Source: Karalla daura (taxonomy: Eukaryota; Chordata; Actinopteri; Chaetodontiformes; Leiognathidae). Taken from it: a stretch of 64,000 bases of DNA. The stretch covers positions 10,999,938 to 11,063,937 of the forward strand of contig CM055199.1 of NCBI GenBank assembly GCA_029224185.1. Direction: 5' to 3'. This document shows, piece after piece, positions 43,859 through 57,535 of this stretch. A program made the position numbers and the translations under genes. How positions within the stretch are numbered: the first letter of the stretch is position 1; each line of letters opens with the position of its first letter. The notes beneath the pieces were generated by a model, which did not search any database, was not told where the DNA came from, and saw only the letters and a program-made list of their open reading frames with translations.

Positions 43859-45439
43859 TCGCACAGAGATACACACACGCACCCCGTTCCCCTCACTCGT
43901 CTCCTGCGCCTCTCTTCCCAGATCTGATAAAGGTAAACGTGTAGCAAATTTGTCATTTGATGAGGGAGGATTTCCACAAACAGAGCTGACATGATGAGCC
44001 TGTGATCTGCCTGTATGAGAGTCAGCAGGGGCCCAGGCAGCCAGAGATCTCAATCCTCCCTCTTCCTCCCCCACCCTTCGCTCTGCGCCTCTCTCCTCCT
44101 CACATACTGTCACACACACACGCACACATACATACACACACTTGGCTGTGTTCACATGGAGCCTCAGTCTCAGTAATTGCTGCCTGCCATCCATATCTTT
44201 TGCCTTCCGTGTCTCCGAGTCCCTCACTCCACTGCCGTCTATCTCTCCTCCTCAGAGACGTCCTCCTCTCCTTTTTTCCCTGTTTCCTCTTTTCTCCATC
44301 AAATAAAGGGCCCGGCCCTCGCCTCGGCATCACACTCAATTTCTGACTCTTTCACTTATCTCTGGGCTCCATGCCTGCAGACTGCTCAATTATCCACACT
44401 CACCTAGCTCTCCTTCTTCTTCTTCTCACCCATGCAAAAAAGGAGTAGAAAATCAAACATTTCCAGTGCCATTTTGACTAGTTAAAGGGGTTAATGGTCA
44501 AGGGCTCAGTCGTGAACATGAGCCGAGCGATAAAGTTGCATCGCACTCAGGTGATAACAGTCCCACCGGAATAATACAGGGATTTGGGAATAGGGTTTCG
44601 GGGAGACTCATATCAGATGGATTCAGAAGGAGGACTAAGTTAAATGAAGTTTAGTGGTCATGGCCCACCCAGGCTCCTCAGCCAGAAATTGACCTCCATT
44701 ACCACAATCATTCTCACTACAGTAACCCCTCCACACAGATTATGAACATGCTATTTCAAAGTGATCACGGGACTCTCCTCGGGCCATAAAAACACATCTT
44801 CCCCATCCCACCACACCTAATTGCTCCGCACTTCTGCAATCCTCTTCGTGGACGTGGACCCCCTCCTTCCATCCTTTCAACCCCCCCCCCCCCCTTTCTC
44901 TCCCTCTCTCCTTTATCTCAGTCTTTTTCCCTCCATCTGATCTGAGAGGGAGTCACTGAGTTTCAGCCTTTCCACTCAGAGGTAATGGTGCTGCCTCTGC
45001 CTAGTCCCATGACTCTAATCCTGGGACTCCGGACCCAAGCTACTGCTCTCCTGCTCAATGCCTCTCTCTCTTTCTCTGAATTTCCTCAAGAAGCGTTAAC
45101 CCTTTCGCACAACTTCTGTGTGCAAATACATTGTGTAGCATCACGTAAGCAGACAGGACGAAAGTAAAGAAAAAGAGAATGCAATTAAAGAGATATAAAT
45201 TTAAACTTTTTTACGTCACTTTTTCCTGAACTTTAGACCATAGAAGATCAGTACTTCTGTAAACAATTGATTGAATTTTTTTTTTTAATGATGTTGATGT
45301 ATTTGCAGATTTTACACTTACATTCAGCCATCCATTATTTTACCCTCTTCATACCTCAACTGCTTTGGGGAGACGGTGGGTGCCTTTCAACAACAACAAC
45401 AATCAGCAGAAATGGGGAAATAGGACAGGTCTATATCAG

Positions 45440-45600
45440 TCAACTACCTAGTTTGGGATGTCCAAGTTGCCAAAACATGCATGTTTTGGGATGCTTGGAG
45501 GAAACTGGTGCACCTTGAGAAAACCCATGCACACTTTGAGAACCTGCAAACTCTACACAGAGGCCCGCAGTCCGACCAGGAGTTTCACCCAGGGGTTCTT
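45440..45600. repeat. Teleost dispersed repeat copy
   Basis: 'ccaaaacatgcatgttttgg', 'ttggaggaaactggtgcacc', 'gagaaaacccatgcacac' and 'gcaaactctacacagaggcc' give the same landmark order as the copies at 8.6 and 26.4 kb. Confidence 0.7.
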
Positions 45601-46193
45601 TGCTGTGAAGACACTGTGATCCCCACTCGTTCCTTGTGTGACTTCTTGCATTTAGCTTCATCATACCGCAGATGTTTTTATCCAAAATGACTTCAATACT
45701 AGGAAAAACATTAAAGAAACTGAGCAGTGGAGACCATAAACAACAATAAATGCTGCTCTACATCTTTCACCAAAAGATGACAGCACAGTAGTTTAAGTAC
45801 AAGAGCAGAGTTTCAACACCAATAAGTAGAGATAACAGTACAAAAGAAAAAAGTGTGATGTGAAGATCTCCACAGAAGAGTTGTGTCTTCATGCTACTCT
45901 GGTGGTGATTGCGGCTCGTTGAACCATGTTAGCAGTTAGCTTGGTGAATATAATTTTATTGTAAGTGTTAGGAATAATTGGCAAAACTAGGAAAATGTGA
46001 CAGTTATAAAAATTTGGAAACATCCTCTCAGATTCAGGCCAGGGCTGCCTGCAGTCCCCTCACTCTGTTTGCTGTATGTACAGTCTGTAAGGCACAGCAC
46101 CCTCAAACATCATTAGAAAAAAAAAAACACTGCTGCCTGGGAGAGGTCTTCTGTGTTGGGAGAAGGGGGGAGGAGGTGGGGGAAGAGAGTGGA

Positions 46194-46224
46194 GGGGGTT
46201 GGGGATATATAGGGGGGAGGGGGG
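46194..46224 (+). other. G-quadruplex candidate
   Basis: Four runs of at least four G (46194-46198, 46201-46204, 46212-46217, 46219-46224) with loops of 2, 7 and 1 nt, meeting the usual G4 pattern. Confidence 0.6.
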
Positions 46225-49200
46225 TGCTCAGAGGAGAGCTGAACTTTGTTAATGGAGTGTTTCTCTGTGCAAGTCACTCAGCTTTGAAAGCCAAGCCCCC
46301 CGGGTGAGGACTCTGAAGCGCAGGAATCAGACATGCACAATCAGTTCCACTCCTTAAATCTCCTTCAGAATCATATCTTTTTGAGCAGCCTTTCCTTAAT
46401 TTATTTCTCTATCAGTTAGTGGGTTGTGATCTGGCGAAGTGCTTCGGGAATAGGAGGCACCGCTGAATGGTGAAATGGAGAAGGTTCCTCTCCTTTCTGT
46501 TTTCTGCTCCCTCGCTGATTTCCACACACACTCGTTCTCCCTATCTCTCCCCCTGTGCCCTCGCCATCCATTTAGGCAGCGCCTCTGACTAATTTGCCCA
46601 TCACGCTTGCTGTCTGGTCCTTTACGGTTGAAGATGTTTTGACGTGTCTCTCTCGGCTCGTTCTCTCCACTGGCACTGTCTCCACTATGATTAAGAATAT
46701 TCTGATAATAAGCAAAATGCCAAGAGTCACCGAACGGCTGAGGAATCTGGAGTGCCACAGCGTGAGGGAGCGTGTTCCTCTGCATCAGTGGAAAAAATGT
46801 TTAGAGTGAGCAGTGCATGCACAGCATTTTCACTCAAAGGAAATGTAATCCAAACTGCAGAAAGAGAGGGGCTTCTAGAGGGCAGATTCTTTATGCAAGA
46901 GATGAAAGAAACACATGCTCACAATATTCATTTATGTGTCCGATTTCACATTTTTGATCATGGACAAATGGAGTCAGATCCCACATTAATTGCATCTGTT
47001 GGTTCCTGAGAGATTTGGTGGCTTTGCGAGCACCAGCGTCCACCCACGTGGCTTTCCTTCAGGACCTGAGTCAACACCTCCTGCCATCCAGCAGCTCGCT
47101 CCGGAGGTCGCCCTGTTTGACTCTTCCCACAATCCCCTTGGAAAAAAGGGCGTGTCACTGACAGGAAGAATGTGCCAGGCCACCGCGGCAGCCCCACTCA
47201 TGGAGCCCTCACCCCCACCACCCCCCAACCCTAAACCTCCACCCACCGGACTCACCAAGTGATTAGTTGGGGATTAAAATATTTGCTGGGCAAATATCTG
47301 CCTTGGCTGTCTGACCCAACAGCACAGTTCAAAGACATGGGCTTAACCAACTTTTCTCTTTACTTGACAAACCATCAAGACGTCCCCGGACCACACCCAG
47401 TTAGACAGGCCATGAATCATTTATCATTGCCCGGGAGAACAAAAATAACGACCCTAATTTCATGCAAAGCTTTGTATTTAAACAGTAAATCATCTGATCG
47501 TGCTGAATCTGCGTGATGGGTGTTCCACATACGGAGCTGAAATGCTGAGAATGCAACTGAAGTGTTGATGGATCATGTGCTCCGCTGAAACTGAGGTAAT
47601 CACTGCAGGGGTCTAAAGAACATAAACATGTAGAGCGCACTGTGGATTACCAGGGAGCAGCTCTCACCGCCTCAATTAGCTTCTTTTTTATTAGTCAAAG
47701 TGTCGACACCACAACAGGAAAAACTTGGGTTCGGGTGAAAAATTCCTTTATTCAAAATGAAAGTCATAAAACTGGCATCAAAATAAAGCATAAAATAATT
47801 AAAACGTGAGGAAGATTAAACACCCCATCAACATTGTTTCATTGTGTATTCTATTATGAGATTATAATTACTGATGCATTAATCTGTGAGCATCAAGTTG
47901 ATGTAGCTGCTGAAAATTGATGTCATTAAAATCTGGTAGTGTTAGTTGTGAAAATGTATCATATCTTTGAAATGTTTAATGCTAATTATTCATGTGCAAA
48001 GTGTAATGTGACACTTTGGTAGTGTAATAGTATTGCATTGCATCAAATATGACTTTTCAAGTAAAGTGAAAATAAAGTAAAAAGTGTAAAAAAGTATGAA
48101 AAAGTATGGGATATAAAAAGTATAAAGTGAAAATTGACATGACATAAAGTTGAAATAATAGTATTACTAATACCATTATGGTGGTTGGAGTGTTTTAAAT
48201 ATCATTAACAGTTATTATGAGTCACTGCAGATATGAAATAGATGTTATGTTTGTACAAGGCAAAAAGCATTTGCACAAAAAACGTTAACTCTGATGCAAC
48301 AAACAGCCCAAAGCCCAAAAAAAAAGATGAAAAAAACAGATTATTTTTTGCTTACCAGACAGTTAATTGGATATCAAAGAAGTCACGAATTAGGTGTCCA
48401 TAGATAAACTAATCAAAGTTAGATTTATGGATATTTAATGAATTATACACTGTACATAATGAGCTTTTGGTTGTGGCTCGCAAGGACCGAGGAAACATCC
48501 TTGACTGACTGAGGAAAAAAAAAAAAAATTCCACATAAAGTGCTGAATGCGGGGGAGATATGGAGAAGCTGCCAAGTACATTATTACCCCTCGGGGCCGA
48601 ACAACACGCACCCCTGAGGACTTACATCACTCAGCAAATTAAGAGCGGGGTCTGTGGCCGGGGCCGTCCACCTCAGCAGCCTCCACCTCCCCGCCGAACA
48701 ATACAACCTGCACCACTACCGCAGAGCATTCATCTCAGCTCAATGCCTGTTCTTGTTATTCCTTTATTATGAGTCCGCTAACTCAGGGGGCTAATATTGT
48801 TTTGCTTCCGACGGTCATTTGGCACTGAGTGTTCTTAATTTCTCGCGCCCCCTCTCTCCGTCCTACCTTTTCTTTGTATCCCACAAAGGTGGGGGTGGGC
48901 AAGGCATGTCGGCGAAATGCAAAGGTTTAATTACTTTTTGTTGAATTAATTAAGGAGGAAAAACTTGTGCTTGGGGAACAAAAGTGAGGCTGGCTGGAGG
49001 CAGTGGTCGAGTATGGGCGTGGGGCACAGGGAAAGCGTCACTGAGGCCTGGCAGCCTCAGAGGATTTAATTTAGAGTGGGTCTCCTGGAGGGACCTGCTA
49101 CTGGAGCCCCTTGGCCCTGAATCAGCCACTCTGAGGCTCTTATTGGTACCAAGCTTATAGCTATCCATCACTGTCAAGCCACCCTCCGAAAACCAGGGCG

Positions 49201-50474
49201 CGCAGGGGAGACGCTGCATCAACACTTGTGGCTTCAGGAATCTGGAAGTCCGTCTGTCGGACAGTCGGCTCAAGCCTCAGCAAAACGTGAGCAAAAACGT
49301 CCTCCTGTACCTGCGACATGACACTTGCAACATGAAGCCAGCCACTGCTCTGAGTGAAGGAAAATACAGCTCTCTTTTGCTGTGTTATTTTGATGCGTAG
49401 CCTGGAGCTGCTCCATTGACAGAACAATGAGTGAATTTGTTGATGCACCAAATGTTTGCTTTAGTTTTTACACCCTAAGGGCTGTGAAGTTTGAACCAGA
49501 AAATAAACTCATAGCCCAATAAAAAATCATTCTATGATCGAGGAAAGGCAGATGAGGAGGGAGAGGAAACACTTCTTCATCTCTTTTATCCAAAAGGCAA
49601 GACTGCCAGTGTTCAGGATACTGAATTATTGTCCATCAGGCTGCCCTGACAATAATATATAGTATATGTACTGGTACATGTACTCATATTTAGATTTTTC
49701 AGTCTAGAACATTGAGTATGGTACTGATTTTACACACTATCTATATTGATTACTGTGGATTGATTGAGACTCTACAACTGGCCTCTGAACAGTTTCAACA
49801 GCAGTCTCTCTTCATGTCCATGGTAAATACCCCATAACGACACCACCCACAAAAATATTTTCCTTTGTATTTTGTTTCTGTGCTGTAACGAAAAATAACC
49901 AAATTGTATCTTTCTAGACAAGGTATGTACAGAATTGATTTTTTTATTCAGTGTGGTTGTCTTCAAAATGAATGAATGAATGAGTTTCTTGGAGCACAGA
50001 GTTGTGCAGAATCTTCTAGAAATACCTCTTTTCTTCTTCACTTTATATGGTGACCTCATAACAAGGACTAGGATGTTACAACTTTAAGCAGGCACCAATG
50101 ACAATCTATAAGTAACTTGAAACACACTAAATGTCAAAAGTATTCAGACATGCTGTTTTCCTCTTCTCTGTTGTTTATGAATCAAAGTTAACTGGTGGCT
50201 GCAGTGTAGATGCATATTCCCCTTACCGATTTGATCTGTAATCATCCTCTCACCTAATTCACGATAAGAAACACTATATATTGAGTTTATGAGTGTATTT
50301 GCTAAATACCAATCTTTGTACAGCAACATGCAGTAGTGCCATGAATCCTAAATGCAAGAGTATAGCATTTTTTTTTTTTCTTTTACACTTTTGCCTTCAT
50401 ATCTCTGCTAAAACCCATATAAACAAAGTAACAAAGGCTACAGATGATGAGGGACGAAGGCAAGTATTCCTTGC

Positions 50475-50675
50475 TCTGGACTGATTACCAGTCCATCACA
50501 GGGTGCACACCCACACATACCATTTGCTCTTACAGTCACACCTAGGGCCAATTTTGAGTTCCCAGGTGACCTAAACATTGATGTTTTTGGACTGTAAGGG
50601 AAACTGTGGGAAAACCAAAGCAAGATGAGAACATCCAAACTCCAAGCTCCTCCATGCTAACCACTGTGTGACTTA
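50475..50675. repeat. Teleost dispersed repeat copy
   Basis: 'ggactgattaccagtccatc', 'cacagggtgcacacccacac', 'gtcacacctagggccaattt', 'tttttggactgtaaggg' and 'catgctaaccactgtgtgac' are diagnostic of the family. Confidence 0.75.
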
Positions 50676-52189
50676 AATTCTCGTACAGTCCATAAAAACA
50701 CTTTTTCATGCAGCTACTAGCAAGTAATTCTTTTAATCACAGGCATCATCTAGTGCATTAATTCTATGTCCACTCTCCCTCATATCTGTGTGCACTTGCT
50801 CTCACATACACTCCAGTGTCCCGCATTTCATTTTGGAAATACTTATCGCCATGTTGCCGAGATTTTTTTTTCTGTCTTCTGTCCCTATTTTGAACCCTTA
50901 TCTTGCTATCAAACCATAATGTGGATGTCCAATAAAGACATGAACATGAGATTCTTTCAAGAGATGATACTCAGCTTGGCAGACAAGATAACTATACGAT
51001 ATGTTGCGGCGTATTTGGGTTTTTTGTGCGTGTGTGTGTTTTTGTGCTTGTGGCAAAGGGGGGAGGGGAAGACTGTTTGAATACTATATCCAAAGTGTGC
51101 ATGACAGAAATATCACCAAATTAGATGTCTCTAATCCCTCGGGAATATGAATTAGCCCGGAATGAATCAGTCCTCAAATGAGTAGGTGTTTTGAGGAAAG
51201 AGAGGCACTGATATAACACTCCGAAGCCAGTAAACAACAATCCACAATGAAAATACAAAAAGAAATGCGAGTGAGGCTGCCAGAGGAAGATGCCAATGAG
51301 ATCTGAGACATTACATTCAGTATCACAAACAATGAGATAGGGCCATTGTCAGCTGAGGATTTTTAGTCTCATGTTTCTTACCTTTTGGCTTAATGTGAAC
51401 AAAATCTTGGGAAAATATGGCACAGTTTTCCCTCAGCTTCTGGGTGAGGGTTTTCTCCTTTGTTTGTTTTGTCAGTACATCTAATATGTGAAGTTTCAGT
51501 TCCAAACTGACATTTATAGACACAAGCTGAATGCCACTTTGTCTTTCTAAATAAAGATGGAACCTAGCCGGACGAAAGTGGCGCGTGCTGTCATAGCACT
51601 TTGATGTTGAGAGGGGGAAAAAATGAATTTGAGTTTTTTGTGATTCAGTGGAAGTGGGTTACATGGAACTGGTAGATGTGTTCGTGTCGTCACTGCCAGT
51701 GATTCAGTGATCAAAGCTGCGACTTCTCAGCCTTTGGGTTTGTCAATGTGTGTGTGAGCTGGAGAGCTGGTGCTGAACTAATGCCTGCCATCGCTAGGGT
51801 GTAGAGTTTCTCCTACCGGGTGGCCATGCAGCCCTTTAGCTCTGTGTCTCCATGTGTCTGCCCACCCACAGTATGGAGGTGTTCAAATCTCCATTGGGAC
51901 AAATCTGCATCTCTCTGGCCCACGGCTCCCTCTCCCTCCTCACTCTCACTTTCTTTCTCTCACACACAAAAAGATCCACTCCTCCCCTCTGACGGCTGGT
52001 AAGTGGCAGTGATGGCAGCCAGAGTTAGCGCTACCTTCTGCAGATTATCCTTTCAAGAAGCTTCAAACTGTTTTTGGGGGGGCAACCAAAGTGGCATGCA
52101 ATTCTCTACCGTCTCTCCTCTTCTTCTCTCGGCGCTAAAAAAGTACAGCGCCGCGTACACAGATTTATAAACAGGCATCGTGTCCACGC

Positions 52190-52360
52190 TCAAACTCGGG
52201 GCCTTCTATGCCAAGCTCTGCACACATGCTAATGAGTTCCCAATTAAAAGCGTTGTAGCGTGGCTTGTAATCTAAAAGTGTGCACCTTTTTGGAGGCACC
52301 ATTTTCCCCTTAATCACACTATCAAGTTGTAAGATCAATAAAGCTTAGTGCTTAAGCTCT
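52190..52360. promoter_or_regulatory. Candidate conserved non-coding block
   Basis: Repeat-free with ACATGCTAATGAGTTCCC, CCAATTAAAAGC, CTTGTAATCTAAAAG, GTGTGCACC (T-box-like) and CCCTTAATCACAC. Confidence 0.3.
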
Positions 52361-53959
52361 GTTTTATTTTAGGGAGGAAAATGGAGGCAGTGTACTCTGT
52401 AAATGTTCTTACTGGCACATGTGAATTTCTTTGCACTCAAATTAAGCAGGATTAAGGAGTGCGCGGAGGGGGGACAGAGAGGGACAGAGGGGGAGCGCCG
52501 GCGTCTTCAGACACCGGCTCATGTGACAATAGCTGAGTGTGGTCAGCCAGACTATCTGTCCAGCAGCAGGCAGACGTGGGCCGCCCTCCGTCAGCGCACA
52601 GGCACCGCCTCACATCAGTGACACATACGGACGGGAAAATAGTGAAACAAAAAACAAAAAAAAAGAAGAAGAAAAAACCTGCACAGAGCGTCAAAGTAGG
52701 TTGTTGGGCCACCACCAGTGCAGCCTGAATGCACTCTGGCAAAGATTCTCAAAGCCGTCTGTGAAACATAGCCTGGTCATCAGACTGAGCTGCCGGTTCG
52801 CTTCACTTCATTTATTCAACCTGACACTGTGTTCATGTTCGCCCGTTTCTGCTTGTGAGGAGGGGTTGTTCTCTTTGTTTTGCCCTGAGCAACGCACTGA
52901 GTGATGTACGCAATTCAAACGTGAGTTTTATAGCGAGGTGAATTAATGAAGGTATTCTTCAAAAAACAAAAAGCTCTCCGTGATTGTCACCATGTCTGTG
53001 TGTAGGGGTTTTGTGAACAGGCTGACGCTGTGTGTTGGTGAAGACAGAGTCCTCAGGGTCCCCACCTAGGAACCGATGACTGGTTGATTTCTCCAAACAA
53101 TCTGTAAAAATCCCTGTCATCTGACCACGATGTGTAGGGACTGACATTGGACTGTGCCAGTTGAAGATGTAGTTCCTCCTCCAGTGTTTTGGTCACAATT
53201 GTGATGGTCCACATTAAATATGTCTTTCTACTTATTCCTGCAGCGCTTCACTTTAAGTCCTTCAGCTCAGCTGCCATGCCTGACTCTACACTCGTCTGCG
53301 ACATCAAAACATATAAAACACCAGGGTGAGACGCCTTCAGGGGACACTAGAGAAGGTCTAAGAGTGAAGCTGCAGAGGCAGAAGGCCATCAAGCCAATAT
53401 CAAGCCAGTAATGGTGGAAATTACACACAGTGAAATCCATTTTTCCTTCTACTAGAGGCCATGATAATGAAGAGGCAACTGCAACATGAGCTATGGTTTC
53501 ACTTGAGACCACAGTGTGCATATGCAGAGAGTGTTGAGATGTACATGCGTGCATGTCGGAGGACCATTTTTTACTTCAGTGTCATCACACCAATGATCTA
53601 TATTTGTAATCTGATTGGCTATTTTTCCAATTTTAATAATGTAATTACATGACTTTCATGTAGTCCTTAAAGAACCTGTGAATGTATGACACACTAATCC
53701 CAAAATATACAAAAAAAAATGCAATGCAATACAATTGCACATTGGAAATCTGTTGGTGCAGGGCAACAGATTAATATAAAAGCCAGCAATGTTGACTGTG
53801 ACCAAAGAAGGATACAGTTGCTTGAGGACGCCTATAGTTTGATTTACTTTAAAGATGGAGGAGTATAGAGCGATCTCTATAGTAGCACAACTTGGGGCAA
53901 TTGTGCCTCAACCAAAACAGATTAGACTCTTCAGCCAAGCCTCGTTATTACCTTACTTC

Positions 53960-54010
53960 TCTCTCTCTCCTCTCTCTCTCCCTCTCTCTCTTTCCCTCTC
54001 TCCCTCTTTT
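53960..54010. repeat. CT-rich microsatellite
   Basis: CTCTCTCTCC units and a T-run followed by a short CA run. Confidence 0.9.
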
Positions 54011-54199
54011 TTCACACACACAAACACTTGCGCACACATCCCTCGCTCATGTTGACCGAGAGCAAATGAAAGCAGGCAGACCAAGAGAATGGATGAGGCT
54101 GTGGTCACAGTGTGAGGAGGGGAGGAGGCCCCAGTGTGCTGAAATAGCTTAGGCTCCAAAAGAAATGAGATCCAGGCACTTATTTGTCAGGGTGTCTGC

Positions 54200-54420
54200 C
54201 TGCTCTTTCCCCGTCTCTGCACTGTGTGAATATGCATGAGGATTTGAGAGGTATAAATAGCGGAGGTGTCCATATTGCCACTGCGTTTTCCATCAGCACA
54301 GAGAAAGGCTTTAATGGGCTTATTATGAACCGCATTACATCACCAACGGCAAATTACAAATTCCTTAAGGGAGAAGGAAAGGGAGAGCTTACTCTGGGGC
54401 AAAGTTTATGCAGCTGACAA
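54200..54420. promoter_or_regulatory. Candidate non-coding regulatory block with TATA-like box
   Basis: Contains GAATATGCATGAGG (octamer-like), a TATAAATAG at 54252-54260, GGGCTTATTATGAACC and GCAAATTACAAATTCC. There is no exon or gene downstream within view, so the TATA may be fortuitous or mark an unannotated non-coding RNA. Confidence 0.25.
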
Positions 54421-55982
54421 GTCACATGGCCCCGTGTTTTGGTTTAAGTGCAGGCACTGGTCCTATAATAGCTGCAGTGTAACACCATTCACGTCCATAC
54501 CTGTCAGTGGGGACCAGTTTTACTTGAAAGGATCATTTCACACAAATTAAGATATCAAGTTTTGTGATGCCCTTCACCAATATGGCGTAGGTGAGTGAAA
54601 ACTAATTTGTCCCGTCCAAGGCAACATCTCCTCTATAAACAGCGTCCCTGTTACTCAGACCTGGCTTTGAGCATTTTTCAGGGGGATTATATCCGCAGGT
54701 GAAATGGTACCCCTCGAAACTCACAGTGTGTTCTGTGGATTGTAGTTGTAGAGTAATTGAGACATGGAGGCTTCACATGTTATTGGAAATGTGATTTTGC
54801 CAACACCACAAATTAATATCAACTGACGTCAAGGTGACAGCAGAGAAGCTCAGATGGAAATCACAAAACCTGTCCAAACAACGCTGAAGCTATCTGTGTG
54901 ATTGTAGTGCTAATTTAAGTCAACTCAGATTTAAAACTGGCAGGTCACAATTCCCACATAATCATAGGTTTATAAAATCAAGGGGGACTTGAAAAGTCTG
55001 GGACTGTAGAGACAGTCCCAGAATCATTCACCACTCACTCACGTATTTGCAAGATAATTGAGAATTGAATGAGTGAATAATTTCAGACAGAAATCATTCT
55101 TTAAGGGGTAAATTAAGTAAGTGATCGAATTATAGAAAACATATAGAACTTTTTGAGTATTTTTGAGGCCAATACTTGGACCAATGGTCAGCATGTCTCT
55201 GGTTTGATTTTCTTTTTTTCTGCCTCTTGCAAATCGCTGGAAATACTACAAATTCAAAACTGTGAGTCTGAGCACAGTGCCTCTTAAGCACAACTCAACA
55301 TGATCGGTCCTGTGAAGCTTAACAGAAGTTTTTGCATCAAAAAAAAGAAGTCAAATGCAAAAGCACTTTTATTTTGTCACCACTGGTGATTTTTGCCTCG
55401 CGTTGGCCAATCAGACCCCCCTGTATGTCTCTGAATGTGCGAGTCTTTGCTTATGGTGTTTGAATTTGTTTAGCAGCGTGCACCCTGGCCCACTTCCACC
55501 CGTAGTTCCTGACGGGGTTTCACTCAGTCAGACTTCTGCTCCACTTTCTCCTCACAGTTCCATCTCTCTGACCCACTTTGGTTCACCTCCTCGGCGTCCC
55601 GTTAGAACCACTTTGGAACGAGGCGACTCCGGATGAAACAAAACTGAATTATGGAAACATGAGTGCAGCATGTTCCATACAGAAATCCCCCGCGGGAGCG
55701 AGGAGATGAGCGCGAGGTTGCGTCATCGGGAGATGGCAGCCACATGGGTAAATGGCGCATTCAAGAAGAGCGCAGAAGGTCAGGTGGAGAAAGCTCCCTG
55801 TATGGCTGAGGAGAATGAGTTCAGTCGTGGGAGATTAACATGTGAGATAGAGCTGGCGCTGGCGTAAGGGAGAATGAGGAAAGTTGCGGAGGGTGGGCGA
55901 GGAGGAGATGAAGCGGTGATCTCATGATAAGCTTGATAGAAAGAGGGCTCAGGGATCTCCCAGGGAGCAGGTCGAGGGAGGT

Positions 55983-56135
55983 GGATGGATGGATGGATGG
56001 ATGAATGGATGGATGGGTAGATGGATGGGTGGATGGATGGATGGATGGATGGATGGATGGATGGATGGATGGATGGATGGATGGATGGATGGATGGATGG
56101 ATGGATGGATGGATGGATGGATGGATGGATGGATG
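55983..56135. repeat. (ATGG)n microsatellite, about 150 bp
   Basis: GATG/ATGG units, imperfect in the first 50 bp and near-perfect after that. Frames on both strands (DGWM and HPSI repeats) are not genes. Confidence 0.98.
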
Positions 56136-56630
56136 AATGCAGCAGACGGCACATCGGGCACCTCTGCCATCAGCGGGACCCCGGCGCCGGCAGAGGGCCC
56201 GCAGCCGGGTAGGTGCCAGTCCAGATGCAGATGAACAAGCGTCACAGAGAAACAATTGGGCAGGGGGCAGCGGGTTGGGCATGAGGGGAGGCAGATAGAA
56301 GGAGAGAGGGAGCCGGGGAGAGGGTACCATCCCTGCTGCTCTTTATCGCAGCCATTGATCGTGGCGTGTGTGCATTGATCCAAGTCGACCATCTGCTAGA
56401 GTTAGATAAGCGTGCGAGGGCCTGGGCATTGTGCTGTCACTCATGGAGTGTGCACTAAGAGAGAGAGAGAGAATGAGCGAGATAGAGGGAGAGCGAGATA
56501 GAGAAAAAGGGAGTGGTGATGTTGAGGAAGGAGGGGTGCTTTGGCTGCAGGGAATTATGGGGGCAGGATTAGCCTCCTCACTTGCAGGAAACAGAATTTT
56601 AAACGGCTGTCTCCTGGCTCCCTCACACAG

Positions 56631-56632
<2 letters not shown>

Positions 56633-56692
<60 letters not shown>

Positions 56693-56699
56693 ACACACC
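56633..56699. repeat. (CA)n microsatellite
   Basis: About 27 CA units, a TA interruption, then four more. Confidence 0.98.
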
Positions 56700-56782
56700 A
56701 CCCCCTATGAGTCTTCTCTCCCTGCCCCCACCCTGACTCCTCATACACACTCTATTACAGTGAACTTCATCAGAGCAGCTCC

Positions 56783-56793
56783 TGTGTATGTGT

Positions 56794-56826
<33 letters not shown>
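56783..56826. repeat. (TG)n microsatellite inverted relative to the preceding CA tract
   Basis: TG units with TA interruptions, complementary to the CA array 84 bp upstream. Confidence 0.98.
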
Positions 56827-56827
<1 letters not shown>

Positions 56828-57527
56828 CCCCAGAGGCCACACCGTGGATCGTCTCAGTGACCTCAGTGCCCTCAAGCCTCTTGCCCTCATCTCTCATTTC
56901 TCATCTCCCTCACCTCAGTACCATGAGAGAGCGATACCAGTATATCAAGACATCTCATTTCACTTTCATCATCATAACAAAACAAAACATTATGGTGACT
57001 GTTTTCAGATGTCACTGCAATTCTTCTTCCAAGTTACATTTTTTATTTCTGATGTATTTTAGTTTTCAGTGACGCCTACAAAAACATCGAAATTGGGATA
57101 AAACGCCAAAATCTTGAATAACTACCGCCTGGCTACAAAGGCTTAGAGCCAGTTCATCTCATGTGGAAGTACCCAAGTGGGTAACTACGGTTTAAGCAGC
57201 CTGGAGCACATTTTGTTGATCATTTCTTAAAAATCACTTTTGATCCACCAGCAAAAAGAGTCCTCGGAAGCTACAATCCAGCCTGTTTTTTTTTTGTTTT
57301 TTTGTTTTTTTGAGTTGTTCACATTTGGCTGCCTTTTTGTTTTACTGGCTAATCCAGCAGGATTTAGAAAGAAACAATATGGTGTATCACAGTCGGTATT
57401 TGTGTACAACGGTAAGCCCATGTGCATTCGGCTGAGTGGCACCTGTCCCCTTCCCCCTGGCTTGCGGTCTTTCTAGAAAATGGAAAATACGGAGGATTCG
57501 GGAAATATTCCGGTTGCCGGGGAGACC

Positions 57528-57535
57528 TATAAAAG
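57528..57535 (+). promoter_or_regulatory. Orphan TATA-like box
   Basis: TATAAAAG preceded by GCCGGGGAGACC and followed by GC-rich sequence with CAGCAG. It resembles a core promoter, but no gene follows. Confidence 0.2.

Noticed and set aside
43634..44227. 197-aa minus-strand ORF
   Set aside because: Built on CA/GT repeats and pyrimidine tracts, with no homologue recognised and no splice context.
55780..56392. Long ORFs on both strands (DGWM repeats; HPSI repeats, up to 169 aa)
   Set aside because: They run through the ATGG microsatellite on both strands; the flanks have no splice signals or recognisable domain.
56343..57062. ORFs of 184 and 173 aa
   Set aside because: Their length comes from CA/TG arrays; composition is HT- and VC-repeat, with no family resemblance.
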